Shown one piece after another: positions 51,431 to 62,075 of a stretch of DNA of 64,000 nucleotides. Made by a program: the position numbers and the translations under genes. Every line of letters starts with the position of its first letter. Within the stretch, counting starts at the first letter, position 1. The stretch comes from Deltaproteobacteria bacterium (GTDB lineage: Bacteria > Desulfobacterota > Dissulfuribacteria > Dissulfuribacterales > QOAL01): positions 1 through 64,000 of the forward strand of contig WGDC01000008.1 of the NCBI GenBank assembly GCA_015493475.1, given 5' to 3'. The notes below the pieces were generated by a model, which worked only from the letters and a program-made list of their open reading frames with translations, ran no database searches and had not been told where the DNA came from.

Positions 51431-51978
51431 TTAGCACAGTATTAGCAAGAAGGTACGCAAAAGCCCTCTTTGCCGCTGGCAAGGAGGAGGACAAGTTGCA
51501 GGCCTTTAACGGGGCGTTACAGACCCTGGATTCTTTCCTCAAGGCAAATCCTGATATAGAAGCCGCCCTGGAAAGCCCGGTGATAGGGTTGGATGTTAAG
51601 CAGGAAGTTGTTGAGGAACTGATAAAGGCCGCAAAGGTAGAAAAGACCATGGCCAACTTTCTAAGGATCTTGGTTCAGAATAACAGGATCCATTACCTTA
51701 GTCTGATTGCTGAGGCTTACCAGGAGCTCATGGATGAAGAAATGGGCATCGTCAGAGCCAAGGTGATCACGGCGATACCTCTAAAAAAGAATCTTCAGAA
51801 GAAGATGCAAGAGGTGTTCTCGACACTGACCGGGAAACAGGTAGTGCTTGAAGCGCTGGAAGATCCCGAAATAATCGGCGGCGTGATAGCGAAGGTTGGT
51901 GACAAGGTCTGGGACGGAAGTATAAAAAGCCAGTTACAGGGCTTTAAAGAATCTTTAGGGAGGGGTGAAATAGGATAA
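51427..51978 (+). CDS. atpH: ATP synthase F1 subunit delta
   Basis: Connects the peripheral stalk to the alpha/beta ring. The 183-residue product has [20 protein letters not shown] at the N-terminus and the C-terminal [21 protein letters not shown]. The start is TTG at 51427, overlapping atpF by 4 bp, and the stop overlaps the atpA ATG by one base. Confidence 0.95.
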   Translation: MISTVLARRYAKALFAAGKEEDKLQAFNGALQTLDSFLKANPDIEAALESPVIGLDVKQEVVEELIKAAKVEKTMANFLRILVQNNRIHYLSLIAEAYQELMDEEMGIVRAKVITAIPLKKNLQKKMQEVFSTLTGKQVVLEALEDPEIIGGVIAKVGDKVWDGSIKSQLQGFKESLGRGEIG

Positions 51979-53501
51979 TGGCACAGATAAATGCATCCGA
52001 AATTAGTGATATAATAAAGAAGAAGATTGAGGAATTTGAAAAGAGCGTCGACTTAGCGGAAACAGGTACTGTTCTGTCCGTGGGTGACAATGTCGCGCGT
52101 GTTTACGGTGTCCGTAACTGCATGACCATGGAACTGCTGGAGTTCCCAGGTGGTATCATGGGCATTGCCCTCAACCTTGAGCAGGACAATGTTGGTGTCG
52201 CCGTTATGGGCGACTGTGCCGAGATCAAGGAGGGCGACCAGGTAAAGCGTACGGGAAAGATTGCCCAGGTGCCTGTGGGAGAGTGCATGCTCGGGAGGGT
52301 TGTGGATTCTCTTGGCAATCCCATAGACGGCAAGGGCCCTATAGACGCCAAGGAGTTCCGCAGGATTGAGATGAAGGCACCGGGCGTTATTGATAGAAAG
52401 CCTGTTCATGAGCCGTGTTATACTGGGCTCAAGGCTATCGACGCCATGACGCCGGTCGGTAGGGGTCAGAGAGAGCTCATCATTGGTGACCGCCAGATCG
52501 GGAAAACGGCTATCGGTGTGGACGCCATAATAGCGCAGAGGGAAACCGATGTGTACTGCATATACAATGCAGTGGGGCAAAAGCAGGCCACAGTGGCCCT
52601 TGTGGTGGAGGCACTCAGAAAAGCTGGGGCCATGGAGTATACGACTGTGGTTGCAAGTAGCGCAAGCGAGCCGGCCTCCCTCCAGTATCTCTCCTCCTTT
52701 TCGGCCACGGCCATGGGAGAGTATTTCAGGGACAATGGAAAGCATGCTCTTATAATTTATGATGACCTTTCAAAGCAGGCTGTTTCATACCGCGAACTGT
52801 CATTGCTTCTCAGGCGTCCGCCGGGACGTGAGGCATATCCTGGGGATATTTTCTATAACCATTCCCGTCTCCTTGAACGCTCGGCGAAGCTAAATGACAA
52901 GCTTGGGGCCGGCAGCTTGACTGCACTGCCGATCATCGAGACCCAGCAGGGCGACGTTTCTGCATATATTCCGACAAATGTTATTTCCATTACGGATGGT
53001 CAGGTCTATCTTGAGCCAGCGCTATTCTTCGCTGGGATCAGGCCAGCTGTCAACGTCGGCCTGTCCGTGTCGAGGGTTGGAGGTGCCGCCCAGGTTAAGG
53101 CAATGAAACAAGTGGCGGGTACACTTAGGCTCGACCTCGCCCAATACAGGGAATTGGCTGCATTTGCTCAGTTCGGCAGTGACCTTGATGAAGCCACTCA
53201 AAAGCAGCTCAGGAGAGGAGAGCGTCTCGTGGAATTGCTGAAGCAGCCTCAATATAACCCGCTTCCAATGCAAAAGCAGGTGCTTGCGCTATTCGCAGGT
53301 ACCAAGGGTCTTCTTGATGAATTGCCGGTTAATGCTATCGCGGATTTTGAGAAAGAGCTTCATTCCTTTGTGGAGCAGAAGTACCCGCAGATATATGAGG
53401 AGCTGAAGGAAAAGCAGGAGATTTCCGACACACTCGACAAGAGAATGCGGGACGCTATTTCTGAGTGCATAGCGCAGTTCAAGACAGCACGTAATCTATA
53501 A
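51978..53501 (+). CDS. atpA: ATP synthase F1 subunit alpha
   Basis: Non-catalytic nucleotide-binding subunit of F1. Walker A is [10 protein letters not shown]; Walker B region [16 protein letters not shown]; the arginine finger region follows in RLLERSAKL. 507 residues is normal. The N-terminal Ile-rich stalk-binding helix ([17 protein letters not shown]) is kept. Next gene: atpG, 13 bp on. Confidence 0.98.
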   Translation: MAQINASEISDIIKKKIEEFEKSVDLAETGTVLSVGDNVARVYGVRNCMTMELLEFPGGIMGIALNLEQDNVGVAVMGDCAEIKEGDQVKRTGKIAQVPVGECMLGRVVDSLGNPIDGKGPIDAKEFRRIEMKAPGVIDRKPVHEPCYTGLKAIDAMTPVGRGQRELIIGDRQIGKTAIGVDAIIAQRETDVYCIYNAVGQKQATVALVVEALRKAGAMEYTTVVASSASEPASLQYLSSFSATAMGEYFRDNGKHALIIYDDLSKQAVSYRELSLLLRRPPGREAYPGDIFYNHSRLLERSAKLNDKLGAGSLTALPIIETQQGDVSAYIPTNVISITDGQVYLEPALFFAGIRPAVNVGLSVSRVGGAAQVKAMKQVAGTLRLDLAQYRELAAFAQFGSDLDEATQKQLRRGERLVELLKQPQYNPLPMQKQVLALFAGTKGLLDELPVNAIADFEKELHSFVEQKYPQIYEELKEKQEISDTLDKRMRDAISECIAQFKTARNL

Positions 53502-53514
53502 GGGGTCTAAATAA

Positions 53515-54405
53515 ATGGCGTCTTTGAAAGACATACAACTCAAAATCACAGGTATAAAGAAGACCGAGCAGATAACCAAGGCCATGAATATGGTAGCCGC
53601 AGCCAAGTTTCGTGGCTCCCAGGAACGGATGGAGGAGTTTAGACCCTATGCCGGAAAGTTTTCGGCGGTCATGGGTCAGCTCGCTACCACAGCGAACCCC
53701 AACGCCTTTCCTCTTATGGAGGAAAGGGAAGTAAAAAAGTCCATGGTCTTGGTAGTAACCTCAGATAGAGGCCTGTGTGGTGCCTTTAACGCCAACATCA
53801 TCAACGCGGCAGAAAGGTTTATGAAGGAAAGGCGGTCGGAAGGCAAGGAAGTCTCTGTCGGTTGTATAGGGAAAAAGGGTTACCAGTACTTTAGCAAGCA
53901 GGATGTAGATCTGCCTATTGAGATCACGGATTGCATGGCCAGGGTCGAGATGGTCGATGCCAGGAAGGCGGGCATGGAGTGTATTAGGCTTTTCCTGGAT
54001 GGCGAGGTGGACGAGGTCCAGTTATTGTACGGCCGTTTCGTGAATGTGGTGACCCAAAAGCCAACACTGAAAAAGCTAGTGCCTATAAGCTCGGGGGACT
54101 TGATAGAAGAAGAGGAAGAGGTTGAGGAAGAAAGCGGTCCAAAGGCTACTTATATATATGAGCCTGACCCGGAACAAATATTGAACGTCCTAATGCCCAT
54201 GTTCGTAAACGTTCAGATAATGGCAGCCATGTTAGAGACGGCGTGCAGTGAACAGGCGGCAAGAATGACTGCCATGGACAACGCGACCAGGGCTTGTACT
54301 GATATGATTCATGAATTGACCTTGGCCTACAACAAGGCGCGGCAGGCCTCAATTACGTCTGAACTGATGGATATAGTTGGCGGTGCCGAGGCGTTAAAGG
54401 GTTAA
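53515..54405 (+). CDS. atpG: ATP synthase F1 subunit gamma
   Basis: The rotating central shaft. The N-terminal helix (KDIQLKITGIKKTEQITKAM, NMVAAAKF) and the C-terminal helix (NATRACTDMIHELTLAYNKARQ) are conserved, with the Rossmann-like domain VVTSDRGLCGAFNANI between. A short acidic insertion (EEEEEVEEESG) lies near residue 205. 296 residues is typical. A 49-bp gap separates it from atpD. Confidence 0.97.
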   Translation: MASLKDIQLKITGIKKTEQITKAMNMVAAAKFRGSQERMEEFRPYAGKFSAVMGQLATTANPNAFPLMEEREVKKSMVLVVTSDRGLCGAFNANIINAAERFMKERRSEGKEVSVGCIGKKGYQYFSKQDVDLPIEITDCMARVEMVDARKAGMECIRLFLDGEVDEVQLLYGRFVNVVTQKPTLKKLVPISSGDLIEEEEEVEEESGPKATYIYEPDPEQILNVLMPMFVNVQIMAAMLETACSEQAARMTAMDNATRACTDMIHELTLAYNKARQASITSELMDIVGGAEALKG

Positions 54406-54448
54406 GTAAAATTTAAAAAAGTTTGGGTTAATACCCTGTGGGAGGTAG

Positions 54449-55858
<1,410 letters not shown>

Positions 55859-55872
55859 GATAAGGTGTAAAT

Positions 55873-56289
55873 ATGGCTAACAAACTCAACTTAGAAGTCG
55901 TGACGCCCACGAAACTCGTCGTTAGCGAGCAGGTAGACCTTTGTACAGTTCCTGGCACTGTTGGTGTGTTCGGTGTCATGGCCAATCATGCGCCAATCCT
56001 TTCTACTCTCAATATCGGTGAGATGCACTACGATAATGAGGGTAACGTAGTGAGGATAGCCATAAGCGGCGGTTTTGTTGAGGTATCCTCAAACCGTATG
56101 ACCGTATTGGCTGAAGCTGCCGAGATATCAGAGGAAATAGACGTGGATCGGGCACTCAAGGCCAAAGAGCGTGCGGAGAAGAGGTTACAAGAAGCCTTGA
56201 GTGGGCGAGAAGATGTTGATGAGGCCCGTGCTAAGGCAGCACTTGCTAGGGCCTTAACGAGACTCAAAGTAGCAGGTGAGATGAGTTAA
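55873..56289 (+). CDS. atpC: ATP synthase F1 subunit epsilon
   Basis: Regulatory and coupling subunit, 138 residues. The N-terminal beta-sandwich shows MANHAPILSTLNIGEM and GGFVEVSSNRMTVLAEAAE; the C-terminal helical hairpin is present (KAKERAEKRLQEALSGRED). It ends the operon and is followed by a strong terminator. The membrane subunits a and c (atpB, atpE) must be encoded elsewhere. Confidence 0.96.
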   Translation: MANKLNLEVVTPTKLVVSEQVDLCTVPGTVGVFGVMANHAPILSTLNIGEMHYDNEGNVVRIAISGGFVEVSSNRMTVLAEAAEISEEIDVDRALKAKERAEKRLQEALSGREDVDEARAKAALARALTRLKVAGEMS

Positions 56290-56314
56290 AACGAAAGCTC
56301 ATGGGGAGGGGAGA

Positions 56315-56347
56315 AAAGGCAAGCCTTGGTGCTTGCCTTTTCTTTTT
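56315..56347 (+). terminator. Intrinsic terminator of the ATP synthase operon
   Basis: AAAGGCAAGC (56315-56324) and GCTTGCCTTT (56331-56340) form a perfect 10-bp stem with the loop CTTGGT, followed by TCTTTTT. It lies 25 bp after the atpC stop. Confidence 0.88.
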
Positions 56348-56366
56348 CATATAGCAATATAGAGAT

Positions 56367-57362
56367 ATGAACGGATCAATCACTGGAATCATATTGGCAG
56401 CTGGCAAGGGTACGAGGATGAAATCGCGCATGCCAAAGGTTCTGCATTGTCTTTTGGGTCGGCCGTTACTTTGGCATGTTCTATATCTACTGAGGGTTGC
56501 GGGTGTAAAAAATAATATGGTGGTGGTTGGTCATCGTGCCGCACAGGTCAAAAGGGCCTTTGAGGTTGAGGGGGTGGAGTTTGTGATCCAGGAACAACAA
56601 CTCGGTACGGCTCATGCGGTGGCGGTGGCTATGGACAGATTGAAGGGCCAATATGGGGATGTAATTATAATGTGTGGAGATACGCCCCTTTTTTATCCGG
56701 CCACCCTGAAGGAATTTATTAGGCAGCACAGGCAGCGGGCCAGTGATGTATCTATTCTTTCCGCTGCCTTTTCTGATCCTGCCGGGTACGGGCGGATTAT
56801 TAGGGATGTGAAAGGCCAATTTCTCAAAATTACTGAGGAAAAGGATGCGTCATTAAGGGAAAAGGCAGTCAAGGAGGTCAATAGCGGCACCTATTTAGCC
56901 AGGGGTGAAATATTATTTGAACTTGTGGCAGGGGTGGAGTGTAAAAACGCCCAAGGGGAATATTACCTTACCGACATCGTTGAGCTTGCGCGAAAAAAGG
57001 GGTACAAGGTCGACGCCTTTTGTGTTGCAGATGAGGAGGAGGCCCTTGGGATAAATTCCAGGAGCCAGCTTGCCAAGGCTGAACTTGCGCTACTATATCG
57101 TATCAGGCAGGAGCTGATGGGCCAAGGGGTCAGCCTGTCAATGCCGGAGACCATATACATAGAGAGACAGGTTCGGATAGGCAGGGATAGCATTGTCGGC
57201 CCCCATTGCGTCATTAAGGGGACTACGGTCATAGGTGAGAATGTCAGGATAGGTGCCTTTTCATTTTTAAGGAACGCAAAAGTGGCTTCGGGAACCAGGC
57301 TTCCGCCTTATTCTGTTGTTGAAGGAACGGCAGGAGTCGAGAAAACGGCCTCAGATTCGTGA
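56367..57362 (+). CDS. GlmU-like UDP-GlcNAc pyrophosphorylase, truncated C-terminal half
   Basis: The N-terminal uridylyltransferase domain is complete: ILAAGKGTRMKSRMPKVLH, QLGTAHAVA, MCGDTPLFYP, GYGRIIRD, EVNSGTYLA. The usual left-handed beta-helix acetyltransferase domain is mostly missing: after about five hexapeptide coils (IGRDSIVGPHCVIKG, IGENVRIGAF) the 331-residue product ends, against 450-460 for full GlmU, and the catalytic His/Lys of the acetyltransferase part are absent. The stop is followed at once by the ribosome-binding site of the next gene, so this looks like a natural short form rather than a fresh frameshift. A separate GlcN-1-P acetyltransferase would be needed for UDP-GlcNAc synthesis. 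Confidence 0.87.
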   Translation: MNGSITGIILAAGKGTRMKSRMPKVLHCLLGRPLLWHVLYLLRVAGVKNNMVVVGHRAAQVKRAFEVEGVEFVIQEQQLGTAHAVAVAMDRLKGQYGDVIIMCGDTPLFYPATLKEFIRQHRQRASDVSILSAAFSDPAGYGRIIRDVKGQFLKITEEKDASLREKAVKEVNSGTYLARGEILFELVAGVECKNAQGEYYLTDIVELARKKGYKVDAFCVADEEEALGINSRSQLAKAELALLYRIRQELMGQGVSLSMPETIYIERQVRIGRDSIVGPHCVIKGTTVIGENVRIGAFSFLRNAKVASGTRLPPYSVVEGTAGVEKTASDS

Positions 57363-57378
57363 AAGGAGTAGTGCACTC

Positions 57379-57687
57379 ATGACAGATCTTGGAATTGTTT
57401 CAGTTTTGGAAGAAAAGATAGAGAGGCTTTTGAGTTACCTTAATGACCTAGAAAAGGAAAAAAGTCAATTGATTCAGAAACTCAAGGAGAGAGATGCTAC
57501 TATCACAGATCTCAGTACAAAAATTGAAACCCTTGAAGGCGAAAGGGCTGACGTTGGTTCAAGGGTTGAAAGGATGCTTGAAAAAATAGAATCTATCACC
57601 ACAAGGTCTGATGAGGAAGCCTTTGTCCATCCGTCTGAAAGTCAGGCCAGCAGTGATGCCAGCATTGACTTTAACCAACAGGGTTGA
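57379..57687 (+). CDS. ZapB-like coiled-coil cell division protein
   Basis: A 102-residue protein that is almost all coiled coil (VLEEKIERLLSYLNDLEKEK, then ATITDLSTKIETLEGE) with a Ser-rich tail. ATG 57379 is chosen over the in-frame start at 57316 because AAAGGAG precedes it and the shorter form does not overlap the glmU-like gene. Its place directly before zapA is the main reason for the ZapB-like label; a small coiled-coil partner of ZapA at the FtsZ ring is plausible. The sequence alone would not prove it. Confidence 0.65.
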   Translation: MTDLGIVSVLEEKIERLLSYLNDLEKEKSQLIQKLKERDATITDLSTKIETLEGERADVGSRVERMLEKIESITTRSDEEAFVHPSESQASSDASIDFNQQG

Positions 57688-57697
57688 TGGTTAGAAA

Positions 57698-57991
57698 GTG
57701 CTCCAGAAATTTAGGCTGAAATTTCTTGGCAATATTTATGAGCTGCAGGGAGAGGATCCCGGTATTGATTTGCAGGAGGTGGCATCTTACGTAGAACAAA
57801 AGGCAGCGGAACTTGAACAGAAATATTCTACCCTTCCACCTGCCAAGCTGATGGTTCTGGTGGCAATGGGACTTGGAAAGGATTATTTGTCTGCAAAAAC
57901 GCGCCTTGATAAGTTACAAGAAGGGCTCAGCCTGAAGGTTAAGGTGATTAGCAAAAAAATAGACGCGGAGTTAATGAAAAAAAAAGATTGA
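57698..57991 (+). CDS. zapA: Cell division protein ZapA
   Basis: Binds FtsZ and bundles its filaments. The 97-residue product has the N-terminal beta hairpin (RLKFLGNIYELQGED), the helix with DLQEVASYVEQKAAELEQ and the C-terminal coiled coil. The start is GTG 57698. It lies just upstream of the 6S RNA gene, the same order as in enterobacteria and many other proteobacteria. Confidence 0.85.
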   Translation: MLQKFRLKFLGNIYELQGEDPGIDLQEVASYVEQKAAELEQKYSTLPPAKLMVLVAMGLGKDYLSAKTRLDKLQEGLSLKVKVISKKIDAELMKKKD

Positions 57992-57993
57992 TA

Positions 57994-58002
57994 TGTTATA
58001 AT
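57994..58002 (+). promoter_or_regulatory. Extended -10 promoter of 6S RNA
   Basis: TGTTATAAT is a perfect extended -10 element (TGn plus TATAAT) about 8 bp before the predicted 6S RNA 5' end. It overlaps the zapA stop region, and no matching -35 box is needed with an extended -10. Confidence 0.65.
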
Positions 58003-58009
58003 TTTTATT

Positions 58010-58192
58010 AAAGCATTCCCTGCTGTGTGCGTGGCTTGCTGACAGTTTGTTGAGCCAACACCCCGTACAAGGGAGTCGTTCCTCCGTGGAAGAGTGGAAG
58101 GGGAGAACAGCCCCTTCCGTTGGAAACGGATATGACACCCACCTGAGTCCGCTCAGGTTCAATAGACTCAGCTGCACGGCACGGCGGGGTTT
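58010..58192 (+). ncRNA. ssrS: 6S RNA
   Basis: A roughly 183-nt transcript with the 6S architecture that mimics an open promoter and binds sigma70-RNA polymerase. The 5' CCCTGCTGTGTGC pairs with the 3' GCACGGCACGGCGGGG to close the molecule; an internal bubble and a long apical arm lie between (for example GGAAGGGG...CCCCTTCC at about 58097-58130). The context is diagnostic: zapA directly upstream and a terminator downstream. Exact ends are estimated from the pairing and the promoter. Confidence 0.85.
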
Positions 58193-58203
58193 TTGGTTGC
58201 TAT

Positions 58204-58222
58204 AACCCCGTCTGGGTTTTTA
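58204..58222 (+). terminator. Intrinsic terminator after 6S RNA
   Basis: AACCC (58204-58208) and GGGTT (58214-58218) form a 5-bp stem with a five-base loop followed by TTT and AT-rich sequence. It sits just after the predicted 6S RNA 3' end. Confidence 0.6.
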
Positions 58223-58453
58223 TATAAACGGATACTGGTGAGGTGATTGAGTTGCAAACTCTGCATTTGCAGATTTAGATATATGTTTAAACGGTCGAGT
58301 CATTTTTTATCCATAGAATCGGCTTGCCATGGCGAGTGGGTATTTCTTTTTGTGGCAAGTTGAAATCCTGTCTTATATTCCCGCCATTATCCGTTTCAGA
58401 CCATAATTTTTAGATGGGGTGTGGCAGTATAATCCTGCTTTTGGAGGCCACAC
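58223..58453 (+). other. Gene-free leader region before rny
   Basis: A 230-bp stretch without ORFs. It contains an inverted repeat CTTGCCA (58323-58329) and TGGCAAG (58353-58359) spaced by 23 bp, and the short palindrome TCTGCATTTGCAGA (58260-58273). These may be structured leader or operator elements for rny. I see no convincing sigma70 promoter. Confidence 0.35.
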
Positions 58454-60016
58454 ATGATTGACATAATGACCATATTGTTATTGGTTCTTTTCACTGCCAT
58501 TGGAGGTGCGGCAGGCTTTGCCATAGCGAGGTTTTTCTTTTCCAAGAGGTACGAGCTCGACAAGGAAGAGGCAAAACGCCTGCGCAAGGAGGCTGAGTCA
58601 GAAGCCAGACGTCTATTGAAGGAGGCTGAGGTCCAGGCCAAGGAAGAGGCCCTTCAGCTCAAGAAAGAGGCCGAACGTGAGGTCAGTGAGAGGAAAGGAG
58701 AACTCAGAAGTCGAGAAAAGCGTTTGCTCCAGAGGGAGCAGCAGATAGAAAAGAAAAAGGTGCTCGTGGATTCAAAGGAGATAGAACTCCTTGAAAAGGA
58801 AAAACGAATTCAGGACACAGAAAGCAGGCTCACGGACAGGGAAAGGGAAATAGAAACCCTGATAAACGCGCAGAGGGAGAAGCTTGAACATATATCAGGG
58901 ATGTCAAAGGATGATGCCAAGGAGCAGCTTCTAATGAGCCTGGAGGCGGAGGTGCGGCAGGAGGCAGGCAAACTTCTCAGAAAAATTGAGATGGAGACAA
59001 AAGACTTGGCAGACAGGAAAGCGAGAGAGATAATTGCCTTGGCAATCGCACGTTATGCCGGCGAGTATGTGGCAGAGCGAACCGTGTCTGTTGTGGCCCT
59101 TCCCAACGAAGAGATGAAGGGCCGGATAATTGGCCGGGAGGGCAGAAACATCAAGGCCATAGAGGCGGCTACGGGGATAGACATAATTATTGACGACACA
59201 CCAGAGGCGGTTCTCCTTTCAGGTTTCAATCCGGTCAGGAGAGAGGTTGCCAGAGTCGCTCTTGAAAAGTTGGTGCTCGACGGCCGTATTCATCCCGCCA
59301 GGATCGAAGAGGTGGTTCGCAAGGTCGAGAATGAGATAGATGGAGCCATCAGGGAGGCGGGAGAACAGGCAACTTTCGACGTGGGGGTTTACGGGATACA
59401 TCCTGAGCTCGTGAAGCTTCTCGGCAAGCTGAAGTTCAGGACGAGTTATGCCCAGAATGTCCTTCAGCATTCGGTGGAAGTTGCATTCCTATGCGGGATC
59501 ATGGCGGCGGAGCTTGGCGTGGATGTCAAGAAGGCAAAAAGGGCAGGTCTGTTGCACGACATAGGAAAGGCGGTGGATCACGAAGTGGAAGGCTCGCATG
59601 CCATTATAGGAGCCGACCTGGCAAAAAAACATGGTGAACCAAGGGATGTCATCCATGCAATAGCTGCTCATCATGAGGACGTAAAGCCGGAGTCAGTTCT
59701 CGCGGTGTTGGTCCAGGCGGCGGATGCCCTTTCGGGAGCCCGTCCAGGGGCAAGACGGGAAATGCTGGAAAGCTACGTTAAACGGCTTGAAGACCTCGAA
59801 CGCATAGCCACCTCCTTTACCGGGGTAGAGAAATCATTTGCTATCCAGGCGGGCCGTGAAATTCGAATTGTTGTAAACAGTGATTCAATCTCTGATTCTG
59901 AGGCGACGATGCTATGTCGGGATATCACGAAGAAGATCGAAAGCGAACTTACTTATCCAGGCCAGATAAAGGTAACTGTAATCAGGGAAACCAGGGCCGT
60001 AGACTACGCCAAGTAA
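58454..60016 (+). CDS. rny: Ribonuclease Y
   Basis: Membrane-anchored endoribonuclease that starts mRNA decay. The N-terminal helix ([20 protein letters not shown]) anchors it; a long coiled coil (about residues 30-200) follows, then a KH domain ([19 protein letters not shown]) and an HD domain with His368-Asp369 ([12 protein letters not shown]). 520 residues is standard. The tyrS gene follows by 10-19 bp. A promoter region of about 230 bp separates it from the 6S RNA gene. Confidence 0.97.
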   Translation: MIDIMTILLLVLFTAIGGAAGFAIARFFFSKRYELDKEEAKRLRKEAESEARRLLKEAEVQAKEEALQLKKEAEREVSERKGELRSREKRLLQREQQIEKKKVLVDSKEIELLEKEKRIQDTESRLTDREREIETLINAQREKLEHISGMSKDDAKEQLLMSLEAEVRQEAGKLLRKIEMETKDLADRKAREIIALAIARYAGEYVAERTVSVVALPNEEMKGRIIGREGRNIKAIEAATGIDIIIDDTPEAVLLSGFNPVRREVARVALEKLVLDGRIHPARIEEVVRKVENEIDGAIREAGEQATFDVGVYGIHPELVKLLGKLKFRTSYAQNVLQHSVEVAFLCGIMAAELGVDVKKAKRAGLLHDIGKAVDHEVEGSHAIIGADLAKKHGEPRDVIHAIAAHHEDVKPESVLAVLVQAADALSGARPGARREMLESYVKRLEDLERIATSFTGVEKSFAIQAGREIRIVVNSDSISDSEATMLCRDITKKIESELTYPGQIKVTVIRETRAVDYAK

Positions 60017-60035
60017 GCAGCATAAGGTGTTCGAA

Positions 60036-61247
60036 ATGGAAAAGGATATAGACAAGTCAATAGATCTGATAAGTAGAGGCGCGGTAGAGATAATTGCGGA
60101 AGAGGATCTCAGAAAAAGGCTTGAAAAGGCCCTATCGGAAGACAGACCCCTAAGGGTAAAGGCGGGTTTCGATCCAACGGCGCCAGACCTTCACTTGGGT
60201 CATACTGTTCTCATCCAGAAAATGCGTCATTTTCAGGAACTCGGTCACGAGGTAATTTTCCTCATAGGGGACTTTACGGGATTGATAGGCGATCCCACTG
60301 GCAAGTCCGAGACCAGGCCTCCTCTGACTCCGGATCAAGTCCAGGAAAATGCGGCCACTTATAAGGAGCAGATTTTCAAGATACTTGATCCGGGAAGGAC
60401 TCTTATAGCCTTTAACAGCAAGTGGATGAACAAGATGGCTTCCATTGATATGATTCGTCTATGTGCCAAATATACTGTTGCGAGGATGCTTGAACGGGAG
60501 GATTTCAAACAGAGATTCACGCAGCAACGGCCTATTGCAATCCACGAGTTTATATACCCCCTTATACAGGGATACGATTCCTTGGCCCTGAAGGCAGACG
60601 TGGAGCTTGGTGGGACTGACCAGAAGTTCAACCTCCTGGTAGGTAGACAGATTCAAAAGGAATATGGTCAGGAACCCCAGGTTGTAATAACCATGCCGCT
60701 CCTCGAGGGGCTTGACGGAATACAGAAGATGAGTAAGTCTCTTGGAAATTACGTTGGAATTACAGAGGAGCCAGACTCCATGTTTGGCAAGATCATGTCC
60801 ATATCCGACGAGTTGATGTTCAGATATTATGAGCTTTTGAGCGCTCGCTCTCTTGAAGAGATCGAACAGCTTAAAAGGGGGATAGAGGCCGGGGCCGTGC
60901 ATCCGAAGGATGTGAAGGCGCAGCTCGCCTACGAGCTCGTTGAGAGGTATCACGGCAGTGAGGCTGCTGAAAAGGCCCGTCAGCAGTTCGATACACAGTT
61001 TTCAAAGGGACAGGTGCCAGAGGACATCCCGGAATATGTCATAGAAAGGGACGGTGAAGGCAGGCTCTTTATTCCGAGGCTGTTGAAGGAAGCCGGACTG
61101 GTAAAGAGCAGTTCCGAGGCAAGAAGGCTCATCAGACAGGGGGGAGTTAGCCTTGACGGCAAGAAGCTTGGGCAGGAGGAGATAGATATCCCAGCGTCTC
61201 GAGCGGTTATCAAGGTGGGAAAGAGGCGTTACTTGAGGCTTGTTTAG
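60036..61247 (+). CDS. tyrS: Tyrosyl-tRNA synthetase (TyrS, TyrZ-like type)
   Basis: Charges tRNA-Tyr. The class I signatures are HLGHTVL (HIGH) near residue 50 and KMSKSLGN (KMSKS); [17 protein letters not shown] and [20 protein letters not shown] are typical of the longer second TyrS type. A C-terminal S4 RNA-binding domain is present ([20 protein letters not shown]). ATG 60036 is preferred over GTG 60027 because AAGGTG lies seven bases before it. It closely follows rny. Confidence 0.96.
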   Translation: MEKDIDKSIDLISRGAVEIIAEEDLRKRLEKALSEDRPLRVKAGFDPTAPDLHLGHTVLIQKMRHFQELGHEVIFLIGDFTGLIGDPTGKSETRPPLTPDQVQENAATYKEQIFKILDPGRTLIAFNSKWMNKMASIDMIRLCAKYTVARMLEREDFKQRFTQQRPIAIHEFIYPLIQGYDSLALKADVELGGTDQKFNLLVGRQIQKEYGQEPQVVITMPLLEGLDGIQKMSKSLGNYVGITEEPDSMFGKIMSISDELMFRYYELLSARSLEEIEQLKRGIEAGAVHPKDVKAQLAYELVERYHGSEAAEKARQQFDTQFSKGQVPEDIPEYVIERDGEGRLFIPRLLKEAGLVKSSSEARRLIRQGGVSLDGKKLGQEEIDIPASRAVIKVGKRRYLRLV

Positions 61248-61324
61248 GTTTTGGAAGCAGTGTTTCAGGATAGCCTATATCGGTTCTTTGTAGAAAAGGC
61301 CTTCTGGGAGGGAGCCTAATTTTT

Positions 61325-61741
61325 ATGAATTCTTGGTTGGGTAATGCCCTGTCAGCGATGTTGTGCTGGGGATTATGGGCATTTTTCCCAAAGCTGTCTC
61401 TATCTCGGATTTCTCCATCGAGTTCCGTGTTTTTTGAGGCATGCGGTGTAATGGCCACAAGCCTCGTTGTGGTTTTTCTGCTTGGCCCAGGGCTTGAGAT
61501 TGACATCGAGGGGGGATTTTACGCAATACTTACAGGCGTATTTGGCACAATAGGCCTGTATTTTTTCTTCTGTGCGGCTAAAACCGGACCCATTTCCGTT
61601 ATATCAGCCCTTACAGCCATTTACCCGGTTGTAACAGTGGGACTCGCCGTTATCGTTCTACACGAAAGGTTGGAAATGAGGCAGTTGATAGGGGTGATGC
61701 TGGCGCTCGCTGCTGCTGCACTTCTTTCAGTAAGAGGCTGA
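61325..61741 (+). CDS. Small EamA-type (DMT) transporter, single repeat
   Basis: A 138-residue membrane protein with about four to five hydrophobic helices (MLCWGLWAFFPKLSL, VMATSLVVVFLLGP, AILTGVFGTIGLYFFF, VISALTAIYPVVTVGLAVIVLHERLEMRQLIGVMLALAAAALL). The final helix pair with the ERL motif is the EamA signature. Full EamA transporters have two such repeats (about 300 residues), so this is a one-repeat form that would act as a dimer. Substrate unknown. Confidence 0.85.
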   Translation: MNSWLGNALSAMLCWGLWAFFPKLSLSRISPSSSVFFEACGVMATSLVVVFLLGPGLEIDIEGGFYAILTGVFGTIGLYFFFCAAKTGPISVISALTAIYPVVTVGLAVIVLHERLEMRQLIGVMLALAAAALLSVRG

Positions 61742-61900
61742 GATTCAACGGATACAGCGAGACATTTCATAAGGATCAGTATGGAGACTATTACTATTTC
61801 CCTCTTTGATGTATCCCATGTCCGCCTTATGAAAGAATGCCCGGAGGCACTATAGAGAGAATCTCAAGTCATTGCGTAAAAACAGGAATATGACTTTATC

Positions 61901-61989
61901 TGGTGCCGAAGGGGAGATTCGAACTCCCACGGGAATAACTCCCACTAGATCCTGAATCTAGCGCGTCTACCAATTCCGCCACTTCGGCA
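61901..61989 (-). tRNA. tRNA-Leu (anticodon CAG)
   Basis: Read on the minus strand, an 89-nt type II tRNA starts TGCCGAA and ends TTCGGCA plus an encoded CCA. The D loop contains AATTGGTAGACG, the anticodon stem-loop is CTAGATT-CAG-GATCTAG, a long variable arm (GGGAGTTATTCCC) follows, and the T loop is GTTCGAATC. All are standard for tRNA-Leu decoding CUG. Confidence 0.96.
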
Positions 61990-62002
61990 GTTGTGGGTGC
62001 TA

Positions 62003-62031
62003 ATTAAATAAAGAGGTGTTGCGATTGTCAA
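62003..62031 (-). promoter_or_regulatory. Promoter of the tRNA-Leu gene
   Basis: On the minus strand TTGACA (62026-62031) and TTTAAT (62003-62008) are separated by exactly 17 bp. The tRNA 5' end is 13 bp past the -10 box. A perfect -35 and near-perfect -10 make this a strong promoter. Confidence 0.75.
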
Positions 62032-62075
62032 GTGGTCATATTACTGTTTCCGAGATCTATTAACCGGTGACTTGG

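Noticed and set aside
58260-58273. Palindrome TCTGCATTTGCAGA upstream of rny
   Set aside because: Could be an operator, but a single short palindrome without a promoter next to it is not enough to call a regulatory site.
61781-61855. 24-codon ORF before the tRNA-Leu gene
   Set aside because: Although an AAGGA lies near its ATG, it is too short, has no family resemblance and no conserved context visible here.
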